A DNA stretch of 64,000 bases from Cerioporus squamosus (Eukaryota > Basidiomycota > Agaricomycetes > Polyporales > Polyporaceae). The stretch covers positions 1 through 64,000 of the forward strand of contig JABYQS010000114.1 in the NCBI GenBank assembly GCA_022592435.1, given 5' to 3'. Under the pieces are notes generated by a model. The model worked only from the letters and a program-made list of their open reading frames with translations, did not search any database and was not told where the DNA came from. Positions 10,401 to 23,965 of the stretch are shown in pieces. The first letter of the stretch is position 1, and the number at the start of each line of letters is the position of its first letter. The translations under genes and the position numbers were made by a program.

Positions 10401-12332
10401 TCGGTGTAGCTACGTACCCAGCATTCCGTCGGGATCCGCTGCCGCTGCCTGTGACTTGCGACTCTGGACCGAGAATGACGCGGCCGCAAGGGGGGCTGCA
10501 TCGGATGAGCGTAAGTGTTCAGTGGATCGAGTGTGCACGCCGTCGCCACTGGAGCCCTAAGCGAGCTTCCATGCCATTGATTGAGCTCACCAGGGTCCAG
10601 CATCGTCGCGACCGGTCTCGCACGGAGCGAAGTCTTGAGGAGGGAAGTACGGCGCGCGCGAGACGCACGACAGCGAGCGTGCCGGTGCCAGCCACAGTCG
10701 GAAATCCGCGATCTGTACGCGCGTCCGGGTGCTCGGTGGCACGCAGAGCCCCGTCAACGGATGCAGGGCAGGGTCTGCAGCACGAGATAAAGTCTGTCCT
10801 GTGCGCAATACGCGTCAGCCAGCTCCCGGTACCCTCCCATCCGTGCATCAGATGCTCACCTCGCCGCTGGCATGCTTTACAGCTCGTCCGCCGTCTTCCG
10901 TGTTCGTGCGATGAGGTCCCGCGAGTCGCCTCCAAGGTGTCCTTCCGTGTCGTGTCGCCTTGCTGAACGCGAGCTGACGCTTTTTTCTCTGCTTCTCCCA
11001 GACCGCGAAATCCACATCGAGCAGCTGCGCCCGGACGTCCTGCCACAACTAGTCCACGGTGAGCAGCGGACTTTTCGCTGGCAGGAAAACTGACCTTTGC
11101 AATAAGCACTGTACGTTGTCCTGCTCTCCGTGATTTCCCATCCTGGACCATCTTCCAGACCATTCATGGCCACACAGGTCCTGCAGCGGGGGCGACAGTG
11201 TGCCAGTGCCTGGCAAACGGAGCAGTCAGATGCGCGTAAGCACTCTGTAACCTCGAGCGAGCTTTGAGATGCTCACGCTAAGGCGCCGTCCTCATACAGA
11301 CCTCTCACAGGAGCCGTCCGCTTCGGCCCATCTGTCAAATCGGTAAGTACAATCTGTGCAAGCGGACATCACCTCGTACTGATTATACGGTCAGGCTCTC
11401 AGGTTGCACTGGAGTTATGCGGGGAACGAGATATATTGATTACAATAACTAAAGGCTGAATGTGTGAGTAGCACGCGCGAGCAGTGTTACTTCCAGTAGT
11501 ATACTTAGCCTCTCGATGTGCATGTCGGTCGGACATCTTCTGCGGCGACTCTCCCAGGGAGGCAGGCAGGAGCGAGCCCGAGGGCCGGACCAACCGGTCG
11601 TATTGTCGACGCCGGACGGCCGAGTACGTCGCGAATGCACGCGGTTAGCCAGGGCATAGATGGAAGCGGCCAACTGTCGACGCGAAGGCGAGGTCGCGCC
11701 AGATCTGTGGCCTTGGCTTGACTGGATCGTCAGAGATGGCTGCCGGGGCCGGTGTCCTCGTGTCGCGATCGCTTGCGTTCGAGTTTCTGGGTGAGCTGGT
11801 GCAATGACAGGCTGGGGAGGACGCGAGGGGCTTTCACTCGAGTACGGTAGAGCGCGGTCGTAATTGTATGATGAGGGCTGTACTGTGACGATCAGAGCGC
11901 AATGGCACCTGTAGGACACCTCCTGTATCTACCTGTCGCGAAAGACATATGACAACAGACCTCGATGCGCGTGAGTGGGTGTCTTGAAAGCGAGGCGTTG
12001 ACGAGCTGGATGACTGCAGGGAGAGCCGACAGCGTTTTGGGGTGCATGCCCGGCTTGAAGGAGGGGGACAGACGGAACGGACCTGTAACTCTCAACGCTG
12101 CACGGCTCTTCCGTCCCGCATCGTTCCGCCTCCAGGCTGTCGCTGCTTGTCCAATGCTTGCATGCGCATACGCCGACGAGGGAAGAGGAGAGGCCGAGGG
12201 AATGACGCAGGGGGCAGACCAGACAGCAGCTGTAGGCGCAGTACCTGGCATGCAAGAGGTGTCCTCGATCGCGCAGGAGCGAGGTCGAACGAGCCCTGCC
12301 TCTCCTTGAGGACCGGCGGCGGGGATGTCGCA

Positions 12333-12479
12333 CTAGTGAGAAGAGCGCGCGAAGACTGCGTACCTGACGACGTCGGTGTGCGGGGCGGGGACACGGTCGA
12401 CGGCTCCTGGCGGGGTGAGGGAGGTCGAGGCGACGTTGAGCCTGCGGGGAGACACGACGGGGAGCTTTGTGCGGGGCAT
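12333..12479 (-). pseudogene. 5' fragment of the probable mitochondrial gene
   Basis: The first 39 codons of the gene at 2282 are repeated here (ATG 12479-12477, ending HTDVVRYA). The frame then runs into unrelated sequence and stops after a few residues (VFARSSH). It is a by-product of the left breakpoint of the CLF1 duplication and cannot encode the full protein. It may still be transcribed from the duplicated promoter between it and CLF1 copy B. Confidence 0.85.
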
Positions 12480-15400
12480 GACGCGGAGAGCAGGCGATGA
12501 GTTCAAGGACGAGGTGGACAGACGGGCAGACGAGCAGACGGGCAGCGGGGCACAGGCGCCGATCATATACCGTGTGTGGCCGTGTTTGGCCGCCCCACCG
12601 ACCTCATGCAGTGCTCGCGAAGCGTGCCGCATACTTACGGCAACCGTCGTGGTACGGAGGCTGCGCTCGCGGTGTGGCTCCGTGAGTCGAAAGCAACATG
12701 CCCCGTCAATGAGCAGCACAGACAACATACAAACATACAAGCAGCCCTAGTCGTCGCCACCGTTCGAGCTCGCTACGTCGCTGCTCGCATCGTCTCCGCG
12801 CCCCCGCCGGCCCTCCTCCGCCTCCTTCCTCCCGTCGCCGTGTGCGCTCCCGCCATCCCCTTCCCCTTCCCCTTGCCCAGAAGACGACGCGGCGGCCGCG
12901 GCCACGAACCCAGAGAGCGGCGCCGCACCCCCCGCCTTCGCCTGCATCGCCTTCCACGCGTGCGCCATCTGCAGGAACTTGAAGCTCGTCGGGTTCGACT
13001 CCCGCTCGTCGTCCGCGAACACAATGTCCCAGTCCTCCACCGTCTGCCCCGTCTCCTTGTCCACCACCCGCCGCTTGCTCGTGATCGGCATCATCCCCTG
13101 CACCTTCACCACCTCCTCCGCCGTCCCGTACTTTTCCTCGAACGCCTTCCAGATCTCCAGCAACACAACCCGCTGTGGCGCAGTCGCACATCGTCAGCCA
13201 TCCGCCACGCAGGCTCCCATCGCGCACACGTACCTCGTGCTTCAAGCCCTTGCTCTTCAGGTCCTTGTAGCCCCGCTCGAACACCTGCCGCGCGCGCACG
13301 GGGTCGCCCTCGACCATCGGCACCTCCTCGTCCTCCTCGTCCTCGTCCTCCCCCTCCCCCGCATCGCTCTCGCCACCGGGATCGGCTCCGCCTCAAACGT
13401 CGCGTACGAGATCCACACCTTGACGTGCCCGCTGATCTCCACCAGCCGCTCGTACAGCGCCCGCGCCCTCTCCCGCTCGCCCTCCTCCGTCTCAAAGTCG
13501 ATGTACGCCTTCCAGAGCAGCTCCGGCATCGACAGCGCGTCCTGCTTGATCCCCAGCTCGTAGATCGCCCGCACCCGCGCAAAGTCCTCCAGCTGCGTCT
13601 CCAGCTCCGCGAACTTGATCCACGCCGCCGAGTTCGTCGGGTCGAACTATGTGCGCGCGAGTGAGCTGCGTTCGTGTGTTCAGAGCACAGCACATGGCCA
13701 CATACCTCGATGTACTTCTGGTAGAGCTCCCGCACCCGGTCAAACTCGCGCAAATCGAACTCCAGCTGGATGTACCCCTTGAACAGCCCCTCCTTCGGAC
13801 ACATCCCGATCGCCGTCCCGAGGATCTTGCGCGCAGCACTCAACTGCAGCTGCCGCACCTCGAATCTCGCAAAGTTTATCCACAGCTTCGCGAACGTGAA
13901 CTGCTTGTGCGGCACGACCCGGATCGCCGTCGCGTAGATCTGGCGCGCGCGCTCATAGTCCTGCAGTTGCGTTAGCTGCTGCTAAACACGAACATCTGAA
14001 ACCCCAACTCACCTTGGTCTCGGTCTCCTCGAACAGCGCATAGAACAGCCAGAGGAAGATATACCGCCTCCAATGTCGCTTCTCCCCTCCCGGCGGCACC
14101 TGAGCGACCGCCCGCTCGTACACCTCCCGCACCCTGTTCGTCGCTCGCTCCTCCTCCTCCGACGTCGCGCCCTCCTCCCGCACGTCCCGAAGAGCGCCCT
14201 CCTCTAACCGCGCATAGTCGAACCACACGTCGTAGTTCCGCCCGTCATGCTGCAGCTCCTCCTCGTACTGTATCCGCCGCTTTCCCAGCACGGTGGACTC
14301 CAACGTGGTCCTCGTGCCGTGCTGCTTCTCGAACTTTGTGTACGCCGTGTACAGCGCCGCGGATTTTGACCGAGGCAACCGCGAGAGCGCGAACTGGACG
14401 GGACGACGTCAGCATACATACTTCTTCACCTTCCAGCAGCGACCACGCACCTTGTAGATGACTCTCGCCCGCTCGTACTCCTTCAGACGCGTCTCCATCT
14501 TCGCAAACGCGTTGAACACCGCCTGTGCCTTCTCGATCTGCTCCTCGTCGTCTCCAAAGAACTCGAGCGCAGTCTGGAACACCTCGCGCGCCTTGTCGAG
14601 CCTGCCCCGCTCCTCCTCAAACTTGCCCCACTTGACCCACACCCTGGGCTCAGGTCTGACCGCGACCCAGCGTTCGTAGATGGCGCTCGCGCGGTCGAGC
14701 TCCTGGTAGCGTTGCTCGAGCTTGATGTACGCCTGCCACGCCTTGTCGTCCGGCTCCCACTGCATCCAGCGCTCGAACACCTGACGGGCGCCAGGGACGT
14801 TCTGCAGCAGCTCCTCGAGGTAGACATACTTGTACCACAGCTGGTCGACGCGGGGGAGGAGAGTGACCGCGCGGTCGAAGAGGTTGCGGGCATGTTGGAC
14901 GTTGCGGCCCTTGAGCTCCATCTCCGTGTAGGACAGCCATAGCTGGACGCTGCGGGGGTCGACATCGAGGGCACGCTCGAAGACGGAGCGCGAGCGAGCA
15001 TACTCGCCTTGACTAGCCTAGAGAGATGTTCAATAACCAGACTCGGAATGAAGTTGTAGAGAGTACGCACCTCCCAATTGGCGTACTGTAACCATTCTTT
15101 TCTGCAGGTTGCGTCAGTACGGGCGAAGGAACAGCTCGTATCGTAGACAGAGTTCGCTCAAACTCGTGCGCGTAACACGCTTGGTCTGTGCGGTCAGAGG
15201 GAATGGCTTCCAGGGAAGGATAGGCAGACAATGCCTCCCCAGGCGAGTGCAGCCATGTCGGGGTCCAGCAGCCCTCCAGAACCATCCCCTCCGTCACACG
15301 CAGCTCGAACGTCAACCTTCTGCCCTGTCTCGAACGCAGGGGCATAAGAGTTCTGACTATCAGTGGACCCTTCCCCGGCGTCGGAGGCAGATCCCATGTT

Positions 15401-15875
15401 CGTCGAAAGTCACGGCCCGCCTCAATGCAGGGGAGATTGCCTTAGCCCGAAAACCACCACTCGCAGCGTAGGGAGATGACAACGCTCCAACAGTGAAGAC
15501 GCCAACTTTCGAGAGGGTGATGAACGACGTGTCTACCCGTCGACCTGCAGCCTCCTGCACCTCGAACAGATGCGCGGCGCCTCTTGTATGTTGGGAAGTG
15601 TGCAGGACAAGGAAGGATCACGTACATGCTAGACCGTGTCTGCCGGATGCGCTTCTCAAACTCCTCTCGTTTGCGGCCGCGGTACTCGTGCAGCTCCTCA
15701 AAGTCCTCGACGCGCTGCTTGGGAGCGCGGAACTGCGACTCTTGACGTTCCTGGGCATCGCGGAGGAGCTGCTCGGCGGTGACCTGGATGGCGGCCGGCG
15801 CCCTGTTTTTGATCCTCGGGGCCCTGCCGTCCTGCATGGCGAGTGAGGCGTGTCCAGAGGTATGAGCTGGATAGT
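12361..15875. repeat. Segmental duplication, copy B (CLF1 block)
   Basis: This is the partner of 2164-5619 in the same orientation. Copy B is longer because of small insertions: an extra repeat in the cagacg-rich stretch at about 12520-12550, an extra cttccc repeat near 12865, and an added GACGAG unit in the acidic linker near 13345. It keeps the upstream context shared with PRP43, so this end looks ancestral, while copy A keeps the ancestral downstream neighbour. Confidence 0.93.
12747..15837 (-). CDS. CLF1: CLF1/Syf3 pre-mRNA splicing factor, copy B, frameshifted near the C terminus
   Basis: The gene structure matches copy A: ATG 15837-15835 ([11 protein letters not shown]), long intron 1, mini-exon [13 protein letters not shown] repeats, acidic linker, tail SSNGGDD. 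The site broken in copy A is intact here ([13 protein letters not shown]). In the acidic linker, however, copy A reads [13 protein letters not shown] while copy B reads [12 protein letters not shown]. One A is missing in the purine-rich run near 13362, and the shifted frame stops at 13257. A real protein would lose about 165 C-terminal residues (the last HAT repeats, the KAFEEKYGT segment and the tail) but keep most of the HAT scaffold. CLF1 is essential in yeast, so this copy is the better candidate for the working gene, either truncated or with a consensus error at the indel. Confidence 0.85.
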
Positions 15876-16084
15876 GAGCAGAGTCAGGATGAACGGGGAG
15901 TCAGGGTACGGAGGAGACTCGAGAGCGAACGAGCTCGGCGCGGTGGCGGCCGCGCGGAGGCCCCTGGAGGCCCCGGCACGTGACGCGCGCGCTGCTTTTT
16001 CGAAAGTCACTGCAGCAAGTTCAGCTCTGCCATCGACCGCCACCCCCTTCTCCTCCTCCCCCTTCACTCTCCAGACTGGCTGCA
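15838..16084. promoter_or_regulatory. Divergent promoter region of CLF1 copy B and PRP43
   Basis: 247 bp separate the two start codons. The segment contains CT-rich stretches near 16040-16075 just upstream of the PRP43 ATG, typical of fungal core promoters. No clear TATA box was seen. Both genes act on the spliceosome, so shared control is plausible but inferred from arrangement only. Confidence 0.6.
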
Positions 16085-18819
<2,735 letters not shown>

Positions 18820-19150
18820 TAGAGCCGCGAGCTCGGGTGGGATGGATCTATCTGGTGCGCCAGTGCCCAGGAGTCGGTACACTGGTCGTCGTCTGCGAGC
18901 TTACGGTGTCGCTGTACAGTAACCTATCAATCTTGCTACGCTGTAGTCTGGCTTGTGTTCGCGTATTACCTTATTACCTTATATGGGCATGCCCGCCGTT
19001 TGCAATTTTGTAACCATCGGCGCTAGTCCACGAGTTCGCACTTGAGCTTGGACCGTCACCCGATGCGGCTGCACATCTATGACGGCGATGAGAAGGAAGG
19101 CGGTTTTGATAAGTTCCCCGTTGACCTGCATCAGTCGCACTGAGCTCACC
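18820..19150. other. Intergenic
   Basis: AT-richer sequence after the PRP43 stop (for example ttattacctt near 18968), suitable for a 3' UTR, then about 130 bp that may contain the missing first exon of the CK1-like gene. Nothing firm is seen. Confidence 0.5.
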
Positions 19151-20555
19151 TCTTCAACAAGGCCGTGTATTTCGTGCTCGAGTGATAGACGAACCGCGTG
19201 AGCTCGTTGCAGTCCAAAAGTGCCATGTGACGAATCACATCAAGCACCCGCGGCTTCTGCACGAAGCCTGTGCGCTCGTTCTGCTTCAAGGTGTGTACGA
19301 CCAGTCATGGTGATGCTCTTCCGTGCTGACGACAACCCCTCTTTCCACAGGCCATAGGACCATACCTCTCGTATATGCGTGGGGTAGGTCCCAGTATCAT
19401 AAGTATCTCGCTCTCCAGTTGTTCGAGACGGATCTGAACGCGCTAATGACCAAGTTGACTTTGTGCAATTTAGTCGCAATCTCACATCAAATCGTACGTC
19501 CATCCCTTTGCCCACTGTGTTCCGGTGAATCTAATTTTTTGTCATAGCTAGATGGGCTCGAGTACATCCACTCCCACGGCATCGTACACTGCGACATCAA
19601 GCCGTCAAACCTGATGCCAGTCCGGTCTGAGGAAGCGAATTCGGGTTGCGTACGTATCATCGACTTCGGGATCTGTCGCCCCTACAGAGACGCCACCACG
19701 TCGGAGCATCTCCCAGACAAAGGCGCACCGCGCTCGATAGGAACGCCTGACTATATGAGCCTCAATAGCCACCTCCACCATTGTGAGTGGCCGTTGTCGC
19801 TTGATCCCACTGTCTTCAAGACTCATCCTGTCGACAGCACCGTCGCGTAGGGACGACATCGAGTCTCTGTCATATACTATACTTTCCCTCATCGCCGGTC
19901 GCCTACCCTGGGACTCCAGCATACGACGGCGCCTCTCTTCTCGTTGTCTGTTCGCTCTCAAGAAGCAGTGGACTGGCGCGCGGCTCGCAGGGCTCGACCA
20001 TCTATCTGAGTTCGCGAGTTCGTCAACTACGCCCGTCGTCTGGAATACACAGACGAACCCGACTACAGCAGCTGGAAAGAACGCTTCCGGAGACTGCCAG
20101 CCCCGCCCATGCCAAAAGACCCCTTGTATGACCCATCCGATGGCAGCCCAGTGACAACGACGGAGTCAGGTCCCCAGGATCTCAGTACGATCATCGCGGA
20201 CGCATTGCATCTGCCGGAAGAGGTTTACTGCTCAGCACTCGAACTCGGCGGGAAGGATGCGGAAGGGTTACTATCTCAGTCTCTCCTCCCACGATCCTCA
20301 AAGCCGATCTCGATCCTGGAAGGATCAGATCATCGTTGGATCCCGACGTTCACTTGGGAGCCGGCTTCACCTGTGTGCGACGACGAGCTGTTGGGGGACG
20401 AAAGCGAGATCGTCCGTACGCGCCTGGACACTGTGGATGGGGTCCCTGAACGTCAGGAAGATCATCGGTCGATATACTGTCGCCAGGAAGTCATGCGCTC
20501 CACGGCACCGGCAAAGAACGTGGGTATCGGTGTTATGCAGGGCCGCGTCGCATGA
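19150..20555 (+). pseudogene. CK1-like protein kinase with one frameshift
   Basis: It resembles the casein-kinase-1-like proteins expanded in agaricomycetes. From about 19165 the frame reads GRVFRARVIDEP, VAVQK (beta-3 lysine), HPRLLHEACALVLLQG, intron, HRTIPLVYAWGRSQYHKYLALQLF, intron (19494-19547), [32 protein letters not shown], then an intron after NSHLHH leading to [26 protein letters not shown] and DFG are intact, so the kinase core looks catalytically competent. After KKQWTGARLAG the frame shifts by one base near 20013: HLSEF is followed, one frame over, by EFVNYARRLEYTDEPDYSSW. A C-terminal tail to 20555 lacks known motifs. The exon encoding the start and glycine loop was not resolved. 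The shift could be a real pseudogene mutation or a sequence error. Confidence 0.7.
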
Positions 20556-21374
20556 CGAGTCTCCATTCTAGTGAAGTACATTTAGCACCAGGTTGTCGCA
20601 GCGACAACTTGAAACATCGAACAACATCCAGCATCGGTCTGCCGAAGCGACAAACACCAAGTGCACCAAGGTGAAGAACATGAACTCAAGATGGCTGACC
20701 GAATCCGGCCGCCTCTTTGATACGACTACTCTGTATCGTTTGTCGACGGCGCCAGATCGCAGCCAGGATGCTCTTTCTGCCGAGGGTCGAGATTACCGAC
20801 GCAGGAGCAGCGGCGACCACAAGTGGATGCATCGCTGTCAAGGCATATGACCTCGGCTATAGAAGGAGCGAGGAAATACTCGGAGAGGCCGCACTGCATC
20901 GATTGATGTCCAGCTGACACTTGCACTTGCATTCCGGGATCTTTGTACGACGGAGGACTCACCTTTGTAGACAATGGGCCTCCCAACACTCACAGTAGTA
21001 GTCGTGATCATCAACGCGCGTTTAGAGAACGGTGAACGGACGAGTTTGAACCAAAGTCTGTCTTGAGGCGCAGGTCGCTGATACCTCCCGGAGGGACGTC
21101 GAGGAGGCTGAGACGTGGACGAAATAGAGCCGGACCGACAAGACTTGAATCAGGAAGTGTCGACGGTGAAGATGCCGTCGCGGTCGAGATACTAGTAGCC
21201 GTACGAGACTGGGGGTAATGGTAATGGCCCGGGTACGCTCCCCGCCCTCGCCCTCACCGGCACCCTCCGGAGTCAAACAGAGCCAAACAAAGCCTGCCTT
21301 AACCTCCTGTGGGCTGGCTTTGTTGAGGTCTCCCATCCATCCGCTCGCAACGAAGACAGGATATCGTCTCCACC
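20556..21374. other. Intergenic, no gene seen
   Basis: Short scattered ORFs only. The last ~80 bases before 21375 are probably the 5' UTR of the next gene, which ends CACCA before an intron. Confidence 0.5.
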
Positions 21375-23180
21375 AGTAAGTCACGGTCGCTTTTGCGTAA
21401 AACGTTACCTCCTCGTGACTGAGCCTTCACTTTTTGTCTTCTCTTCTGCTGGATAGTGTCGTCCGACAGCACTCCTAACATCGATCCGGCCTTCAGGGAC
21501 CTTTGTTTGAAATATCGCGACGTCGATATCTATGGGACGACCACGAACTTGAGCTTCGATCCTAGTCGCCTCACTGGCAAGGACTACCCCCAGGCCTACT
21601 CCGACTTCTACCCCAGCAGAGCCGCCTGTGTGTACAAGTCTGGCCCGGCTTGGGAGATGTATGCCGACCAACATTCCATTCGTCGTGAGGCTTGCCCGTG
21701 CACCGCCCAGACCTTCAGACCACTTGGGTCTCCATCCTGGAGCTCATTATCAAACGCCTCGACTCCCTAGGCGTGCGCTTCACATCCATCAACCCCTTCG
21801 GTTGGGGTTGGGCCAATGAGAGACAGACAGACGTGGTCTGCCCGTTCCTCCTCTACATTGGTGTCATACCCGGCTCCCTCGCCTTCCAGCTCGCCGTCTC
21901 CGCTGCGGACAGCGTCAAGGAGATCCTCGCCGCGTCTAACCTCGCAGAGGTCGAGGTGGCGTTTGTCGAGATGATCAACAGGCGTTCGTTCGGCGGTCCC
22001 AAACTCCTGCCGTTGGATCATCGTCGACTACATACCCGAGCTCCGCAAGCCCTTCAGCTCCGCTCTCGGCCTCTCCATCGCGTCGCTTCGCGCACCTCAT
22101 CACGATGGCACGGGTGCGCTCTACTTTTGCCACAGCAGTGACAGCAACGACGAGCGTATCGCCCTTCTGACGTGCGCGCACGTTATCCGCCCGCCGCCCC
22201 TTTTCCCCGCCAACACCGGTATGACCCGCACCAACGTTAGGCAGGCCAAGGAACTCATGGTCGCGCTCGGTTCTGGCGGCTACGAGGCTGTTACAGCCAT
22301 GATGGCCGAGATTGCCAAACTCATCTACAACTTGAACAAGGAGCATTGAAATCGTCAGCTTGCCCGATTTCCGGCGGGGTCTGAGTCTACGAGGCACCAG
22401 CAACTCACCGTCGACGTGGACATGGCGACGGAGAAAATCAACGATCTGAACGCGTTGCACACCGAAGTCACCAAGTTCCGCTCGATCCCGGGGTTGCGCA
22501 CCGTCGGCTGGGCCCTTCACTCCTCGCCCATCCAGGTCTCAGGCGCACCGCTTGGCTACACAGAGGACTGGGGATTGCCAGTCGAATTGGACCCCAATCA
22601 GATCGATAAGGACACGTTCTTGGGGAACAAGATCTTCATCGGTGACAAGTATATGGAGGCGCTATCTTTACGCTACTACGATCTCGAACATAAGGACAAA
22701 TTCTGGTACCCTGTTGACAGCCTTCTCCAGGCCCAAGGCGTCGTCTCCCCCGCCACCATCAACAACCCCCGGCACCTCGACGCCAACGGCCAGCAGCGCC
22801 TGCTCGTGCTCAAGAACGGCGGGGCCACCGGCACGACCTTCGGCTATGCCAATGGCCTCGAGTCCGCCAGACGCTCCTATCCCGAGTACGGCATCGACCA
22901 GGCAGACTCGCTCGAGATCGCAGTTTTGTCCCTAGACGAGAGTGATGGCCCCTTCTCCCAGGCCAGAAGGTATACTAGTAGCAGGTGCTCCGAGGCCGGC
23001 GATTCCGGCTCCATCGTCGTCACACGGGCGGGTGAGATACTCGGAATGGTCACCGGCGGCGCGGGCCCTCCTTCTGATGCTACAGACATTACGTGGGTCA
23101 CCCCTTTCTGGTGGCTCCAGGACCAAATCAAAAAGCAGTACCCTGATGCCTCCCTCTACCCGGTCGTCGAGACCGATTAG
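21375..23180 (+). pseudogene. Trypsin-fold (PA clan) serine-protease-like protein, broken
   Basis: The start codon is assembled across an intron: A at 21375, then TG at 21457-21458 after an 81-nt intron (gtaagt to atag), giving ACCATGTCGTCC. The N-terminal part (SSDSTPNIDPAFRDLC) is followed by a protease-like region with LLTCAHVIRP (catalytic His type) and, near the C terminus, EAGDSGSIVV (catalytic Ser type) plus GMVTGG and WVTPFWWLQDQI. An aspartate in DQADSLEIAVLSLD could complete the triad. This matches my knowledge of a large agaricomycete protease-like family. The frame breaks near 21690 (one base lost before LPVHRPDLQ), changes again near 22010 (before IIVDYIPELRKPF), and has an in-frame TGA at about 22347 between NLNKEH and NRQLARF. 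22416-23180 is open and intact. Confidence 0.65.
21376..21456 (+). other. Intron that splits the start codon
   Basis: gtaagt donor directly after CACCA and a ggatag acceptor directly before TGTCGTCC. Only the spliced transcript contains the ATG, in a strong CACCATG context. Confidence 0.65.
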
Positions 23181-23965
23181 AGCAGTTGACCGGGCCTTGC
23201 AGTCCTGATTTTTCGTCTTTGGGACCTCAGGCTGCGCTCCGTCTGCTCCGTCTGTGTCCCTCTCCTGTATGTTCTCCCAGTTGTACTTACTCTACGTGTT
23301 GTACGTGTTGTGCCCTAAGCCCGATAGTATGTGACTAGATCGTTGTATCAGTACTAGTCAATCTGTCCAAGTAATGGCCACCTACTGACTGCGACACTGT
23401 TGCCTCTCAGGCTCACGCTATGGCGAGAGCAGCACCGTTGATCTGGGACTTCTCAGGCCTCGACAGTCCGCGCTGCTATGTGTAGGTACTTGCTACTCCG
23501 AAGCCGACGCGTGCACTCAAAAGTCCGAGTCTATCTCTGCATTAACGAGAGCCACTGACATATATGACCAGCACGCGGGCGGCCATCAGACCACATACAT
23601 TGTAGCGTATCAAGATCAAATGTACCGGTTCCGCGAGAGGGACGCTTCCAGTCAAGGTCACACCCTCATATACTCGTCAATTCACCGACTCTAACCGTAC
23701 AAACAGCAACGAATCATGGTTACAACACTATGCCAGTCAACACGCCCACTCCCACTCCGGTTCCTCCTCCAAGGATCATACACATATCGAGACTCAAGAC
23801 TCAAGCGGAGTACATTCGAACCCATATCGCGCGCTTTCCAAAGCCGACTTAGTCGTACCGGGTTGTTCCTTGCGTCGTCCTTCCCTGCGCGCAGACGAGT
23901 CGTCAGTACACCGACGAAAAGCCAGCAGTTCGATTCAGAGACAAAGAGACACTCACCCGCTGAAA
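23181..23965. other. Intergenic
   Basis: 3' flank of the protease-like gene, then low-complexity-free sequence with no recognisable gene. The segment just left of 23966 has a good gtgagt donor on the minus strand (near 23955), so the neighbouring minus-strand gene could have an unrecognised 3' exon. Confidence 0.4.

Larger units (their letters stand above)
5622..12330. other. Gene-poor spacer between the CLF1 copies
   Basis: About 6.7 kb without any ORF I can assign to a protein family. Codon-like bias is absent and open frames are short on both strands. It holds a fragment of CLF1 at its left edge (5624-5668), a diverged repeat family at about 6700-7900, and a diverged tandem duplication at about 9236-10400. 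Several repeats keep splice-site-like sequence on the minus strand, so part of it may be a decayed multi-intron gene or mobile element. I see no terminal repeats, transposase or reverse-transcriptase motifs. Confidence 0.7.
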
